From NCBI GenBank assembly GCA_001695595.3, contig MBPM02000019.1, positions 806,001 to 870,000 on the forward strand: a DNA stretch of 64,000 bases, in the 5' to 3' direction. The number at the start of each line of letters is the position of its first letter. Position 1 is the first letter of the stretch. Origin of the DNA: Plasmopara viticola. Taxonomy: Eukaryota; Oomycota; Peronosporomycetes; Peronosporales; Peronosporaceae. The notes beneath the pieces were generated by a model, which worked only from the letters and a program-made list of their open reading frames with translations, did no database searches and was not told the origin of the DNA. Both the position numbers and the translations under genes were made by a program. This document shows positions 20,790 to 33,716 of the stretch, in pieces.

Positions 20790-23700
20790 TCATACCAGTA
20801 CAGAGATACTCGAATCGCTTGGTTCCGAGTGCTTTCGTGACGATGTCAGCCAGTTGAAACTGCGTTTCCTTGTAGACCACCTTGATCTCACCTGGTGTGA
20901 CCTTCTCTCGGATAAAGTGTTAGCGAAGATCCACTTGTTTGGTGCGTGCGTGGTATCCATTGTTCGTGGCGAGTGTGATCGCTCTTTGGTTGTTTTCATA
21001 AATGACGGTGGGAAATTCTGCGCGTAACCTATATCTGACATCATCATACGCGCCCTCAGCACTTTTTGAGTGCATATACTTATTGCCATATACTCGGCCC
21101 CCGAAGTACTAAACGCTACAATACGCTGATACTTCGACTTGCACTTTACAGGTCCACCGTTGAGTGTCAAAAGGACACCCGACACCGAGCGCTGGTTGTC
21201 AAAATTACTTCCCCAATCGGCGTCACTATACGCAGTGAGCTGTTGTTGAATAGGTTGACAATTGTAGTGTAACCCGAGGTCACTCGTCGTGAAGAGGTTG
21301 TGCAGTACCTTGGTGAATGCCTTCCAGTGTTAAGTGCCTGGGTAGGCAGCGAAACGTCATAATTGATTCATGAAAACGATGCGTCAGGTCTTGTGTTTTT
21401 TACAACGAACACCAGCCGTCGAAGAAGTTGGCGGTATGGGATTTGACTTATGGCTTTTCTCTCTGCATTTATCTCCGGGATGTCATCGCCTGACAACTTG
21501 GTACTTATGTCACATGGGCTGGTCGTAGGGCGAGCTTGTACTTGGCGGAACAGCTCGGCATGTAGTTTGGTTGTGTGGTAAACATTTCTCGCTTGTTACG
21601 ATCGAAGTTGCTATTCATGCCGAGTAGTCGTTTGACTGGACCGAGATCCTTTTTTTGAAAGCGCCGATCTAATGCGTTCTTGATGTCCTGGATCAAGCTT
21701 TGTGTCTTCGCAGCCACTTCCAAATCATCAACATAGAGACACACATACGCCCAGTTGTCACCGTCTCTCTTTGCAGACGCACCTATCACCACCACGTGCG
21801 ACGAAATTTATCCCCAGCAATGCATTGTGGATGGTCTTGTTCTAGGCGCTTGCTGCTTGCTTCAGTCCGTACAGTGCACAATTGAGCATGAGAACGTTTC
21901 CTTTCTCAATGTTCATTTTCTTCGGTGGCTCAAGGTACACCTCTTCATCAAGGTCTGCTTTGAGATAAGCAGTGTCGACATCGACGTGGTCTATGATATA
22001 TCCTGCCGCACAACACACTAATAATAGTATCTTATTGGAGTTAATGATGGATACTGCCGCATATGACTCGAAGTAGTCCACACCAAATATCTGTAGGGAC
22101 CCTAGTGCTACTAATTGCGCTTTGTATCGTCCATCAGTCTTTTTTGTCCAGACCCACTGTAGCGAACAGTTTTCATTCCTAGTTGGCGCTTCACGAGTGT
22201 CCATGTCTTGTTTCGCTCGTGTGCCTCGAATTCTTTCTCAATAGCTTTGCCTCAGTGTTGGCTCTCTGGCCCATTCACTGCCTCTTCGAACGATTTTGGA
22301 AGAGCACGTGCTGCCATGGCAACCTCTGCCGTCAAAGCCGTATTATTATCCACTCGTGAACGTTTGGTTGGTCTTTCGTTTTCTTTACTCCCATTGTTGA
22401 CGTTGTTCACCTCCGTGGTTGTCCTTCACACCAAATTTGATCATGAGTGGGTTTGGTTGCTCGGTCCTTGGTGCATCTTTAACTTTCTTTCGCTGCACAG
22501 GTTCATCTTTCCCACTAACCACGACAGCTAGAATACGTCGTTGGAACTTAAGGTGGCTCCTACGTGTGACATGAGGTCGGGAAACCATCGCTTGGGGGTC
22601 AACTTGATCGTTATAGCAGAGTTGTCGATGGCGAGGACCTTGTTGGATCTGTTGCAGGTTCTCCTGGTGTCGGGTAATATTCGTGATATTTGGGTATCCA
22701 CGTGGTTCACTGACAGCTATTTTATGGCTATCATTTGGTGTGCTCATCTCAGCATCGTCGTCGGCCGGTTCTTCTTCCATCACCACATCGTTATTGACAT
22801 CCTGTAGATCACCAGTGTTGTCGTCACTGCTCTGTTTGGATTGTCTTCATATATGCCGCCAACCTCTCTTTATCAAGTACGACCGTTCGACTCACTTTGA
22901 CAGTGTTCGTCTCAAGATCAAGTACCTCGTACCCCTTCGTGTTAAATGCATACCCTAACAGCATGAAGCGATAGCTCTTCGCATCTAACTTCGTACGCTA
23001 GGAATCATCAATATGTGCAAAATCTAACGACCCGAATACGCGCAGATGCTGTAGCTGTGATTTTATTTCTGAGCACAACTTAAATGGAGTCATCGTCTTG
23101 TTGTTGCTATTTGCGCTCCGATTGATTATGCACACTGCCGTGTTCACGGCTTCGGCCCACCACTTCGTAGCTACACGTTTGCAGTGCATCATGCTTCTGG
23201 CTTTCTCCACAATCGTCCGATTCATGCGCTCCGCGACGCCAATTTGCTGCGGGCTATATGGCACAGTCTTCTGATGCACATTCCCATTCTTTTTATAGAG
23301 CACTGGCAGTCGCTTGACCTTGTATTCGTTACCGTTGTCAGAACGCAGGACTCTGATCGTCGTTCCACACTGTCACTCCATCTCATTTTTGTACTAAATG
23401 AACGTTGATGGTACTTCACTCTTCGCTTAAAAAAAAGACACAGTTACAAGTCCAGAACAATTGTCCGCGAAGGTCACCACATAGTGTGACCCATCAGTGG
23501 TTTTTGTTCTGATTGGTCTCATGATGTCTTAGTAGACAAGTTGCAGCGCTTGCGTCATGTTCTCTTTCGCCTCTTTGGGAAAGCTAGCCACAGTCATCTT
23601 GTCTTGCAAGCATCCACCACATAGTTTTTCGAATACAGCCATCGTCACGTTTGGTAGCCCTTCGGTGGCCGTTTGCATCTTCTCGTAGTTGTTGTAGCTT

Positions 23701-24950
23701 GTGTGGCCAGTTTTTGCGTACCACAGCTCCCACCTGTCGTTTCTGTACTCATGCGCCACTAACATCGCGTTCTTGTACTCCATCGTCAGCGCGTACACGT
23801 TTCCATTGCGTTTGGCCGAGATATTAAGTTCATCATTGTTGTAAATCCCACAGTGAGTCTCACCGAAGCGAACGTCATGCCCGTGTTGTACAATCTTAGC
23901 TATGGACAGCAGCCGTCTTCTCAGCTTTGGGATGTGGAGCACATCTCTCATGGTCACAATAGTGCCATTCCCACAACGGAGTCGAACCTTCCTTGGCCGA
24001 TAGCATTCATGCCAGCACCAACCGCAACACATACTTAGATGAGATGTTTCTTATCACGGCATTCATGGAAATCTTCTTTGGAAGGCGTCATAGGAGACAA
24101 GGATCCGCAAACCATTTACCATTCTTCTCTTTTGTGTGTACCGTGATTGCCATCTCTTTTCCGTTATCCTTATCGCCTAAGGTACATTCAAACTGCTTGT
24201 GCCCACTTTGTGACAGCGGTGACACTTGCCACGGAATGGTTGCTTCTTCTTTGCATTGTCCCCACTATTGCAATGTTGGCGTGATCTGCGTCCGCGACCA
24301 TGAACACGACCGACTCGAAAAGCACCCTAAGCGACTTCTTGTTTTGCTTCCTCTCGTATTCCTTCAAGAGCTTCTCCTTGACATCCACCATCGTCACACC
24401 AACAGAGTTCTCAATGATCGCCACCAACATTTCATACTCAACCGGCAAGCTACCAAGCAGGATGGTCATCTGTCGAGCTTCATCCATCACATCATCAATC
24501 GCCTCCATGCTTAGTACAAGCTCGTCGAATCGGTCGAGGTGACTAGCCATGCTGTTGCCCTCTTCCATACAAAACTCGTGCAGTCGCCGCGTAAGTGCTA
24601 CACGGTTCTAACGGTTGCGTTTACTGAAGTAGTCTCCAAAGTATCCCAAACCTCTTTTGAAGTACGTGCAAGGCGGATCTTGGACTGTTGTGCAAGCCCA
24701 ATCCCTTGTGCGATGATGGCGTACGTTTCCATGTCCTTGACCTTCCAATCGACCGTCATCTCGTCTGCTGACTTCATTTCCAAAAAATGATCCAGGAGGC
24801 CCTTCCGCGCGAGCGTTATCTTCATATTAAATTCCAAGTGGTAGAAGACGTCGTTTCCAAGCAGATTATCGGGTTTCTTCATCATTTTCTCCTTCTTCAT
24901 ACAGTCAGGTAAGGTTTGGCTCATAACCTGATAAGTAGACGGTGAATTAA
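20790..24950 (-). pseudogene. Copia gag-pol polyprotein, degraded
   Basis: Reading from high to low coordinate: a gag core at about 24930-24598 and 24568-24188 (ending in a zinc-knuckle-poor tail); a protease/GAG-pre-integrase part at 24032-23529 (LWYAKTGHTSYNNYEKM, then GGCLQDKM); the integrase core at 23303-22998 (PYSPQQIGVAERMNRTIVEKAR); a linker at 22786-22385; reverse transcriptase at 22204-21842 (VDVDTAYLKADLDEEVYLEPP) and 21795-21505 with the catalytic YVDD; and RNase H at 21185-20790 (VAFSTSGAEYMAIS). Stops and frame changes separate the blocks. Confidence 0.9.
24918..24928 (-). other. Copia primer-binding site, half-tRNA-Met type
   Basis: Directly next to the 5' LTR the minus strand reads GGTTATGAGCC, the complement of GGCTCATAACC. 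That is the anticodon arm (CAT) of an elongator-type methionine tRNA. Many Copia elements prime from an internally cut tRNA-Met, so this is a plausible site. The tRNA identity is an inference from the sequence. Confidence 0.6.
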
Positions 24951-25136
24951 AACGTATATTGATCACACTGTTATCTCTTATGCGGTGTTCATAACGTTCG
25001 AAAAGCTTCGCCTGTCTGTTCTTGAACATTTATACTCTATCATGTCTCATCCGACATCCCCTCACTTGGTCGTCGTCAACTTATTATCGGTTGACGACCA
25101 CCAGGTGTTGGACCAACGACAGTGCTCCTCTCAACA
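24929..25136 (-). repeat. Copia 5' LTR (element on the minus strand)
   Basis: A 208-bp direct repeat of 20537-20744, with TG...CA ends intact. It is followed at once by the target duplication AATCT at 25137-25141. Confidence 0.87.
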
Positions 25137-25394
25137 AATCTCGTTTTAAAAGGCACATGGAAGAAAACAGAGCGGCATTGGATAATCTGGCGGTTCTAGA
25201 CGTAAACTACTCAGACGTAATCGTCGAAGAAATTGGACTCGACAGCTGCAAAGACACGATGGTCGGCAATGCAATGCTTCATGGGATCTCGAGTGGTGAC
25301 CGCAAACCTGCGACAACTGGCAAACATGAATCCGGAATGGATTACATATCATAAATGAATGAAATCAGTATCGGTCTCTACAGTGCTACAACGC

Positions 25395-25816
25395 TCGAGC
25401 CTGTTACGGGGGGCTATAAGATGCAGAGCTCGGTAGACTCATTGACCCTGGACTAATCATGGCACCAACGTTCCACGCCTTGACGAGGAAACTGCGTTGG
25501 CAAAAAAAACAAATTTGCTTTGGTTGGTCCTAGATTTGGCATTTGCCGACGAGCGGCGTCGATTCCGCTATTGTTACTTAGATAAGTAACATTAGAGGAA
25601 TCGACGCCGTAGCACAAAGTAGTACGACTCCTTGTGTTTGGGTCAGTCGCTACGCTTTTGGAGATAGCCTTCATAGTGATAGCGCAATGGCACGTCATGT
25701 TGTGTTTCTCGTCAGGACGATGGCGAGATCGGCAACTCGAAAGAAATATGGGGTTCGACGTCGTGGGCAGCTGATAGCTGGAGCTCCTCGGTCGTCGCGA
25801 CTGTCCTTGAGGTTTC
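25395..25816. mobile_element. Roughly 420-bp insertion in ABC copy 3, possible solo LTR
   Basis: The intact transporter is continuous across this point (GCAACGTTTGACATCATCAG), so the extra sequence is an insertion. Just inside its left edge is TGTTACGGGGGGC, a start typical of Gypsy-type LTRs. It contains a 56-bp near-perfect palindrome. I could not fix its exact ends or a target duplication, so the class is uncertain. Confidence 0.5.
25554..25609. repeat. 56-bp near-perfect palindrome
   Basis: Arms of 27 bases (25554-25580 and 25583-25609) begin CGGCGTCGATTCC and end GGAATCGACGCCG. There are two mismatches and a 2-base centre. It lies within the insertion in ABC copy 3. Confidence 0.85.
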
Positions 25817-25985
25817 ACATCATCAGAACGCAGCTTAAGCTCGCAAAATCGTTACAAAAGACGTTGGTCGTTGCACTCCCTTAATCATGACCCGAGATAT
25901 TTGATTCTTTGATGACGTCATCATTTGGATGACGGCAAAGTCATGTGCCATGGACCTCGCGATTGAAATTCCACGCATAGCCTCC

Positions 25986-26990
25986 GTAAGGCTGCTTTAA
26001 ATCAATAACAAAGAGTAGATGTTTTCAGCTAATTTCCGTTTGTATACACCACGTGAGGAATGGCAAACGATGAGCTCTTGCTGCACGCAGCGAAGATGAG
26101 CGAGCTGTTCGGCGCCGTGGTCTGCATTGGCTGGCTAATATCCACCCACTAAAGAGAAATGTCAACTTTGTTATTCAAAGAAAGGTTGGTTTTTCGAGAA
26201 ATGGCGACGTTTGATAGTAATCGGTTGCACAGCGCATTGCTCATTGTAATAATAATTCATTAAAAATTGGCTTATGTCTTTGATTTCATCCTTACCCTCA
26301 TCTGGTGACTCGCTTATTGGGGCATGTCTAGGTCGCGTCATCCTTTCTGTCACTCGCTGATTAACAAGCAATGCCTTTTACATGGATGAGGAGTCCGAGA
26401 ATTTGTAGGCTTGCAACGGCAGCAATAAGACTTCAAAGACAACTTTATTTGTTTTGGTCAATCTTATTCTGATCGATAACAGTCGTTATACAGATTGTTT
26501 TCTTAACGACGAGCCAAGCGAGTGCTTTACAAAATGCTTATGATACTCATTCTCCATTATTTCTCACCGAAGAAAAGATCTTCCCAAACCGGGCAGAGGA
26601 AAAAATGACGGATTTGCAAATCCCTCCAGAGCCTTCATAGCACAATCAGCACTTAAGTGGGCGAGCCACTTTGCACTTGCCACTCAAGACGTGCGCTCAG
26701 CCTTTTGTAATGTTTATAACAAAGGTGCAGCCTTTAGCTTTCGTATGCACCGGTGGGTGCAAAAACAACTTTATTGTTGGCTGACTTGATCATCGCTAAA
26801 AATCCCAACCGACTGGCAACCTCCTTCGCTCATCGCCATGATCAGACCAGCTTTCTCAATAAGTTTAACAGAAAAGAAGAGAGAACCCTTTGCGGACGTC
26901 GTCTTCCGGATCTTAGTGTCAGAAGACATAACGGGTTAATCATGCTAGTACGTTAAAATCGCCTTAACAAGCCAGAAGGCAGTGGTAGTC
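25986..26990. other. No recognisable gene
   Basis: Only short open frames without family resemblance are found. This is probably old repeat sequence upstream of the Gypsy remnant that starts at about 27000. Confidence 0.5.
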
Positions 26991-26999
26991 ATGAAACCA

Positions 27000-28190
27000 G
27001 GTAAACATTAAACTGCTTCAGTATAGGGTGTATTCGTCTGATGAAAGTCAAGCCCTTATTTCATACGACAAAGATCTGAAGTTCGATGTACTTCTAAGGC
27101 ATATAATGCTCCACCTTATGGCTATTCGAAGCGAGAAAAAAAATCCACAGCATATTCACAGACCTTTATCTACAAGTGCATGGCTGAGTATGGAAAGACA
27201 TGTAGACCCTCCAAAAGGGTCAAACCTGCGGCTCACAAATATCACACGTAGGCTTATTTACAAAGATTTCGAGCACTAACGGATTTAAAAAACCCTGTCG
27301 TTGACCATGCCTTTTACCTATTGGGCGATAATTGTAGCACAGACGCAGTGGTTCTTGTGTGCCGCCGGCGCAAGTCAGTACATTTGGCAGCCAGTATGTT
27401 TAATGACAAAGCGGCAAAAAAATTATGGATACGGTAATTAAATATTATGGTCTTTCGGACATAATGGTGTTCACTTTTTAGCAAGGGCTGTATCAACAAC
27501 TGAAGGCTTGTTTGATGATGTCATCGACAACCAATTCCACATTAATGGTTCGGTAAAAAGTGGAACCGTTCGTTCAAAGACTTACTGCACAGTTTGTGTG
27601 CTGAGGCGTCTACCGGCAAATTATAAACACTCAAAAATGAGGCTCACATATTTGCGAGCTTCACACCTTTTTATATCAATAAATACAATTTACATGAATT
27701 GCGTTCACGTCTAAAGCACAAAGAAATCTCTCCGATTTTCTTCAATTTGGTCCCAGTACTTTTACAGAAAAGAGGTCAGACTCTGCAGAACGTAAGCCGA
27801 GCATAATCAGTAGAGCAAAGAATGATGTTGTATTCACCTATGATAAATAAATAAATCCTCAAAGAAGTATCGACAAGGCTGGAAAGCTTATTTCTCCAAA
27901 AAAGTTTCAGATATACCAATTTCCTCACGAAAAAAATAGTCTGACTCACGAAAACGTCGGCTAAACATGATCAGCAGAGCTAAAAATGTGATAGCATCTA
28001 CCCATGATATTCTCTTTCTTTAATAAAAGCTCGTATCTCCAAGTACTTAAAAATGTGTTCAGAGGTATGTGCGAAAAAGTCGATATATCGTTTCATCCAG
28101 CTTTCAATTGTACTAAAAAGTATGGGTTGCCGTACTTCATTGACCTTTACAAGACGATGCCGACACACCAAAGAAGTTTATGGAGCGTTT
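27000..28190 (+). pseudogene. Gypsy retrotransposon pol remnant (integrase region)
   Basis: Broken plus-strand frames follow the order of an oomycete Gypsy integrase. The order is a leader ALISYDKDLKFDVLLR (about 27050-27100); the core start DAVVLVCRRRKSVHLAAS (about 27340-27394); a degraded piece around LCAEAS and FASFTPFYIN (about 27590-27685); and the region before the 3' end, KYGLPYFIDLYKTMPTH (about 28118-28168). Stops are frequent in every frame, so it is non-functional. The upstream reverse transcriptase was not found. Confidence 0.7.
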
Positions 28191-28439
28191 AAAAGGAATT
28201 AAACTTTCACGTCTTACAGCGTCCTATAAGTTTGAGGTCGAGGCAGGAGAGGTCTCTTTCGGCACTTTCGGCCTCCAGTCTAGCGATACTTTCATGTGGC
28301 GGAATAAAATACAACTTTCACGATCGCCGAATCTTTTTGTGAGAAGAAGCAGACATCCCGCTTCACAAATTTTGTACGATCTGCTAGGTTGGTTTTGGAA
28401 CATCTACCTCACAAATAGTTTTACCATCTGAAAGTGCAG

Positions 28440-31400
28440 GTACGAGACATTTTGTACGTAAGCCTCCTTTTTTTGTTGCACATCGGAGTTAAGTATAAGG
28501 AATTCCGTATTGGCGTTGAGTATCCCAGCACATCATATCGAAGCCAGTACATCAAAAAACTTTGTCGTCAAGAACGCAAACTGTAATTTCAGCTTTTGAG
28601 CTTACGGACAAAGCTCAACGTGTCCAATGTTGTCAATATCCGAGTTGTGAATCCTAAAAGGCTCAGTTGATTTGAGAATGGTTTCCGCAACTGGACTTCT
28701 TTAATGCATTATGGGGGGGTAGTGTCCAAGCGAGTACTCAAACTGACTACACGCTCTTTCGTCTCTGGCGTTAAACGGCGCCAATAAATTTTCTTTAGCG
28801 GGATCTGTCAGTGCAATGGTTGCTTACAAGGAAGTCCTTTTTTTACATGATAAAGAAGGAGTGGCCACTGAAAAAGGTCCACCACGCGCGAAGCATATAC
28901 CGGAACTGCGTTAGGGTCTGTACCGGCTAATTGACACCCATTGAAAGTTCATCTTCTGTATCGTTGTATCTATTGTATGGGGAGTGCGTGGAACAATTAA
29001 AGTGTAGACGAAGAACAAAAATTTCGAACTTCTTTAGTAGATCTTACCTCCCTTTTTTGTCCCTAGTGCCTCCTTGGCTGCGATGACACATCTCCGCTAG
29101 CGATCCTTCATAGCCCTTTGTTACGACAAAAAAATTACTTCGTCTACACCCCCTTCAAGATATTTGCCCTTGCTTACCCCATTGAACAGAAGGAAATTTT
29201 GTCTGGCAGCGCTTAAGCAAATTATTGATGTGCTCTAGTAACTACCTCATCTCGAGGATGTGAAGATCGGTGCACTGTAAAGGATGAAGCCAGCTTAATG
29301 CTGAATCTCATAACACGATTTAAGTCGTCTCCTTCATTGTCGCTGTCTGCACGTAAATTAGTTGCAAAAATGGCAATTCTACTTTAACGCCATTCTTCTA
29401 CACAATCATCTCAATTTGCTGAAGTCTTGGCGCCCCAGCAACCGATTCAAATCCCCAAATTCATACATAAAGTCATGATACTTATTTTTTTAACAAAGTA
29501 CTTAATTGTAAATGTTGACAGAGCTTTAAGTTTTTCATGATGATAATTCAACCTCAACTGTTCCTACATATGCAGCCAAGGCACTGTACCATATCAGCAC
29601 GGACTTGCCAAAATTACTCAAGTCAAACTTGACAAATCCTGCTGACTATGCTGCCATCAAGCGGCGCGTATTAGCGCTGCACCGTTCAAGTATAATTTAA
29701 TGTCTTCGTTCACATTTCTTTTTTATAGGAAAGATCCTACATTTTATGCCTCCTCCTAAACCGACGGAAATGTCGAAACGCTCGCTAGCCTGTTGCATCT
29801 GAGAATTGCATCTGGGCTTGTTATATAGTGCATGATAAGCGTGTGTCTTGTCCTGCCAGTGCAAAAAAAGCCTAAGGGGTCGATTTCGCTTCCTCGCCAC
29901 GCCTTGCAGAGTCGGTGCTCGTGTTCTCGAGCGCGGCGTTGGCCTTAAGGCTTCAAGTCGTCGAGAACGCTTGTTCCGCTTTTCTTACGAGGTCTTGAAT
30001 TTGAAGATGAACGCTTAGCCGCACAGACTCTCCGTTGGACTACACATGCTGCACGTATGTGCTTTTTGTGTGGACTATTGGAACGGTTTTTGGAGCCTTA
30101 AAATAAAAAAGGAGGGATCAAAGTTTGCTTTACAATTTACGCATTTTGTACAGCTATAGTGGTCAAATTAAGCTTTAAAATCTCTGATGTTTGCGGAAAA
30201 GAATGCTTTACGTTTTCAGTGATGTCGTAAATACAAATTCTGGTCCTGGATTTCGCTTCGAATTAGCTGCACTTATTTCAGCTGCTTCACCATTACCGAG
30301 CACCACTGATATCAGCTGCTTCACCGTTGTAAGACACAAGTCCGTTAAAGGCTTGTCTTGCTCCTTGTTACGGCTCTCAAATGCCTCAGTATTGTTTCTT
30401 AACGGATATCCAGACCCACGAGTCTTTTGTTTATCCATACAGCGAAGCTGATTAAAACAGGTTTAGTGACAACGAATGCAGATCAAGCAAAGCCAAGTGG
30501 GTTACTATCTATACGCTGTTTTCCGTATCTTAAACAGTGGCACCATAAGGCAAAAAAACACAATTACAGACTAAAATAGAGCTTCAGATATTGTACCAAG
30601 CAAGCGTGCAACCGATACAATCGACCACTAAACGATAAGTCATGCTAAGAAATTACCCTTTAGACTCTAGCACTCCTCACTATGTAAATCGCACCAAACA
30701 TCACAGGATGACTCGCTTCTCACAATGAAGTCGCGAGCATCTCTAGTAAATTCTTGACAAGTGCTACTATGTAATACAATCGCGTAACATAGATCGTTTG
30801 ACTGAACTTTGGGCGGCAAGTGAGGCGGGGTCAGCGAATGAGTAACGTATGTTGCAGAAAGCGAATATAGAAGGGAAAATAAACATAGGCCACACGCAAC
30901 GAATCAATCGGCTCCAGCCATCTACTGCTATCCTTCTTGAATCTATTATTCTTCTAGACTCCATTAAGGGCTTTTTATAATCCTGAATGTATTCCGCCCG
31001 ATAAAGGTCTAGACTCTCAATGTTGGTTTGACGTCTGGGCGTTAACTTCTTTGTCTGGAACCCTGCAGCCACGCATTTCTTTGGATATTATTACTGATGC
31101 TTTTTCTGCAGCGACGTGAATTTTGGCGTGATTGCCGTTGCTAACAAGTCTGCTGTTGACGACAATTATCGCAGTAAAGACAATCCGTCTTCGGTACCAT
31201 TAGCTGCCTTCAAACCAAAACGTCTTTGTCACCTACAACAAACAAAACGTATCAGCGATTTGCTCGCCATAGAGCGGCTAAGATAAAACGGTCTTCGGAA
31301 GACCCACATGCTATAATAAGTTCTGCGTGCATACCGTCCTCCTTTGCTTGATAGTAAAACGGCACCTTTGTCTACGGTCCATATAACAATGGGCAGTGGT

Positions 31401-32590
31401 GTCGATGCATCGACATATAATTTCCAGGCGCGCTGGTCGTGCAAATAACCTTACTTGTAAAGATAAAAAAATAATGGGTTTAACAAATGCAAAATTTTGT
31501 TTTGGTATGGCCTTGTTGTTGAAGCCACCAGCGCGAGGACCAAAGGGAAGGGGATGAAACCAGCAACATTGTCCCACGTCTCATTTCGGATACAAATGAG
31601 TACAGAAATGTTATCACCTACGCAGTTGGCTTGAGCTTTGTGTCTCTTACACTGCCAATTACCGACGAAAATTGCCGTCTCATGAGCGATCGCTTTACTC
31701 GTTTGACCACCATATCGAGGATCAATAAAGAAGTCTTTCTGATGAGAAATAGCAGGTCATGGCACTGAGCAGCTCGCTTGTCTGCATCGTGTTTCGCGAG
31801 GGCTTTTTTAAAAGTTATTTCTTGCCCGACGTGCACACAATGAACTTAGCTCAATGATTCAAAGCGACTAAAATATTTGTTCTTTATGTATCAAATTCCG
31901 CTTAACAAAATTATACGTCACCGTTAGCAGCGTGAAATCAAGCAGACTTGCGTCCGGTCAAGATTACCTATTAAATGTTCAGTATGTATAAGACGCTAAA
32001 GACAATGATGTAGTCTTTCGCACTATAACCACTACGTTAGAGAGAGCGCTTAACTTATGATTGGGTAAATCTTCACCCAAAGCCCAACCATATCGAACAA
32101 TGTTCTTTACGCTCGTGAGCATAAAGTACAAAGTGCTCGTTTTTGGTTGGATACAACTAGTACACAGTTTAGTCAACGAAACTATCAACATATCATTTGA
32201 GAGAGTATATACCATACACCGCGGTCAAGGCTTCGCGGAATGGAAGTAGATTAAATTATAGACTCTCGAACGCGTCTGGAAAGCTTAAACGTTCTTTTTT
32301 AAACCCTAAAGGGCGTACGGCTCTATTGAGTAGTTTAGAATCGAAGCGGTTGGACGCGAAAATTGCAGAACACCCGCAAACTGTTCTCGACAAACTGAGC
32401 ACATACGATTTTTTCGCCGATGCAGATACGCGTTTCTTCAGTGCAGAAAAAAATTTCTGTATTGTTGCTTTATTGGGATCAGGAACATCACTTTAGGTCA
32501 TTGCAATCTTGAATTAAAAAGACTTAAGAAAAGTAATTTTGCCGTGTCAGTTGATTACATATGTACAGCGCATTCACTAACAGTGGCAAT
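28440..32590. other. Repeat-like desert, no intact gene
   Basis: No convincing gene was seen. An unbroken 56-codon frame without a start at about 29530-29697 (TYAAKALYHISTDLPKLL, then ADYAAIKRRVLALHRS) looks protein-derived and could be a retroelement gag piece. A plus-strand frame at 32197-32496 has no family match that I can defend. Confidence 0.4.
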
Positions 32591-32599
32591 ACCACTGTC

Positions 32600-33126
32600 C
32601 GACTTTTCAAATATAGAATGGCTCAGTACGCCGACTTATTTCAAGCTTGTTACAGGTGCCGATGTTGGTCGAGCCGCGTCGTCTGTGACGCGTTGGATTT
32701 TGCCATCAGTACTCTACTGCTGCAAGCAGACGCCAAGAAGCAATATCTACTAATTGCCTCTGTAATTCGTTTGCCTTGAGCAATCTAGAAGAAGAACCTT
32801 TTACATGGCAGAAAGTTGCGTGCGGTAGAGTTTGCGCTTATCAAGTTTACTGTACACCATCTAGGTTTCAAGCCACCATCAAAGATTGTGTATCGTTATG
32901 CAGCACAACACAGCCGCCTTACTACTTGCAAAAGAGCTGCCAGATGGCTCGCCGCTTAATTTCGCGTCAAAGGATGAGACAGAAAAGCAAACATTTGCAA
33001 AATGTTTTGGCCGATGTGCTCATTCTTCGACCGGACTATGCGCTATCTCGTGTCACAACTGTGGGCGGATCCAACACGTTCCCGTATATGCGAGATGACA
33101 TCAGTGTAGCTCTTATAAGTGATTGA
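32600..33126 (+). pseudogene. Gypsy retrotransposon RNase H remnant
   Basis: The fragments VVCDALDFAIST.LLQ (about 32680-32725) and QNVLADVLILRPDYALSRVTTV (split over frames, about 33000-33060) match the start and end of a Gypsy RNase H domain. In intact elements these regions read CDASDFAIG and LADALSRRPDYEL. Internal parts are scrambled by frameshifts. Confidence 0.6.
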
Positions 33127-33716
33127 GAAAAAGTATTTTAAGACCCAGACAACAAACTGTCGGCGCGGAAAACCGTGAGAATAAACAGATCCGCTGCAAG
33201 AATTGAGCTGTTGAATAGCAAGTAGCATGTAGATGCTCTGCATGAAAAATAATTGGATATTGTATTCTTTACTAAGCGTACGTTACACGGCTTAGCGACT
33301 CTTCGGGTAGACTAAGATGTATTTCTTGAGTGTTAGTGGCCAAAACGTACTAGTGGGTCTGCTTGTGTGTGCGCACTTGCAAATTGATTTAACTTTCTAA
33401 AATATTGTTGAATGCAGCGGCATCATCGGCAGGCCTAACAGTGTTATTATGCTAATGCTGGCTCATCTGTGTCCTGCCTGTTCTACAATTCGGTAGGTAA
33501 CACGCGAAGTGTGAGTAGCTAAGAAAAATGATATACTGACAGAAGTTCTCAAACAGCTGCGCTTCTTTTCAATAAGCCTTTGTCCAACATGGATTTCTAA
33601 AATAAAACATTTCCTGACAAAAGCTCCTCTTTGTTAGGTCTGTTCAAAAAAATTATAGTAAAATGTGTCTCATATCGCTGAACATGCCAACAACGGACTA
33701 TCTGAAGACCAATTTG

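Larger units (their letters stand above)
20537..25136 (-). mobile_element. Ty1/Copia LTR retrotransposon nested in ABC copy 3
   Basis: A complete 4.6-kb element with 208-bp LTRs, a 5-bp target duplication, a primer-binding site and a polypurine tract. The minus-strand gene order is gag, GAG-pre-integrase, integrase, reverse transcriptase, RNase H, which is the Copia order. The coding region is broken by many stops and frameshifts. The LTRs differ at many positions, so the insertion is old. It entered the transporter copy between the Q-loop and signature regions. Confidence 0.92.
19903..25985 (+). pseudogene. PDR-type ABCG transporter, third copy, fragmented by insertions
   Basis: Three homologous blocks remain: 19903-20531 (N-terminus to just past the NBD1 Q-loop region), 25142-25394 (signature and Walker B region) and about 25817-25985. 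Between the first two lies a complete Copia insertion; between the last two lies a further insertion of about 420 bp. NBD1 landmarks are recognisable but damaged: the Walker A site reads LGQPGSGKSS in the DNA at about 20283-20312 after several frame changes, and the signature is GISSGDRK instead of GISGGERK. An in-frame TAG follows soon after the presumed MDT start. Everything downstream of NBD1 is lost. It is older than copies 1 and 2 judging by its many indels. Confidence 0.85.

Noticed and set aside
20537..25136. CRISPR-like or prokaryotic repeat arrays
   Set aside because: No regularly spaced short repeats exist anywhere in the window; the repeats here are LTRs and eukaryotic element relics.
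30191..30451. Overlapping sense/antisense ORFs near 30.2-30.45 kb
   Set aside because: Neither frame has recognisable domains, and both lie in repeat-like desert; likely chance.
32197..32496. Possible RxLR/WY effector
   Set aside because: A faint WY-like stretch is present, but there is no signal peptide, no RxLR motif and no conserved Trp/Tyr.
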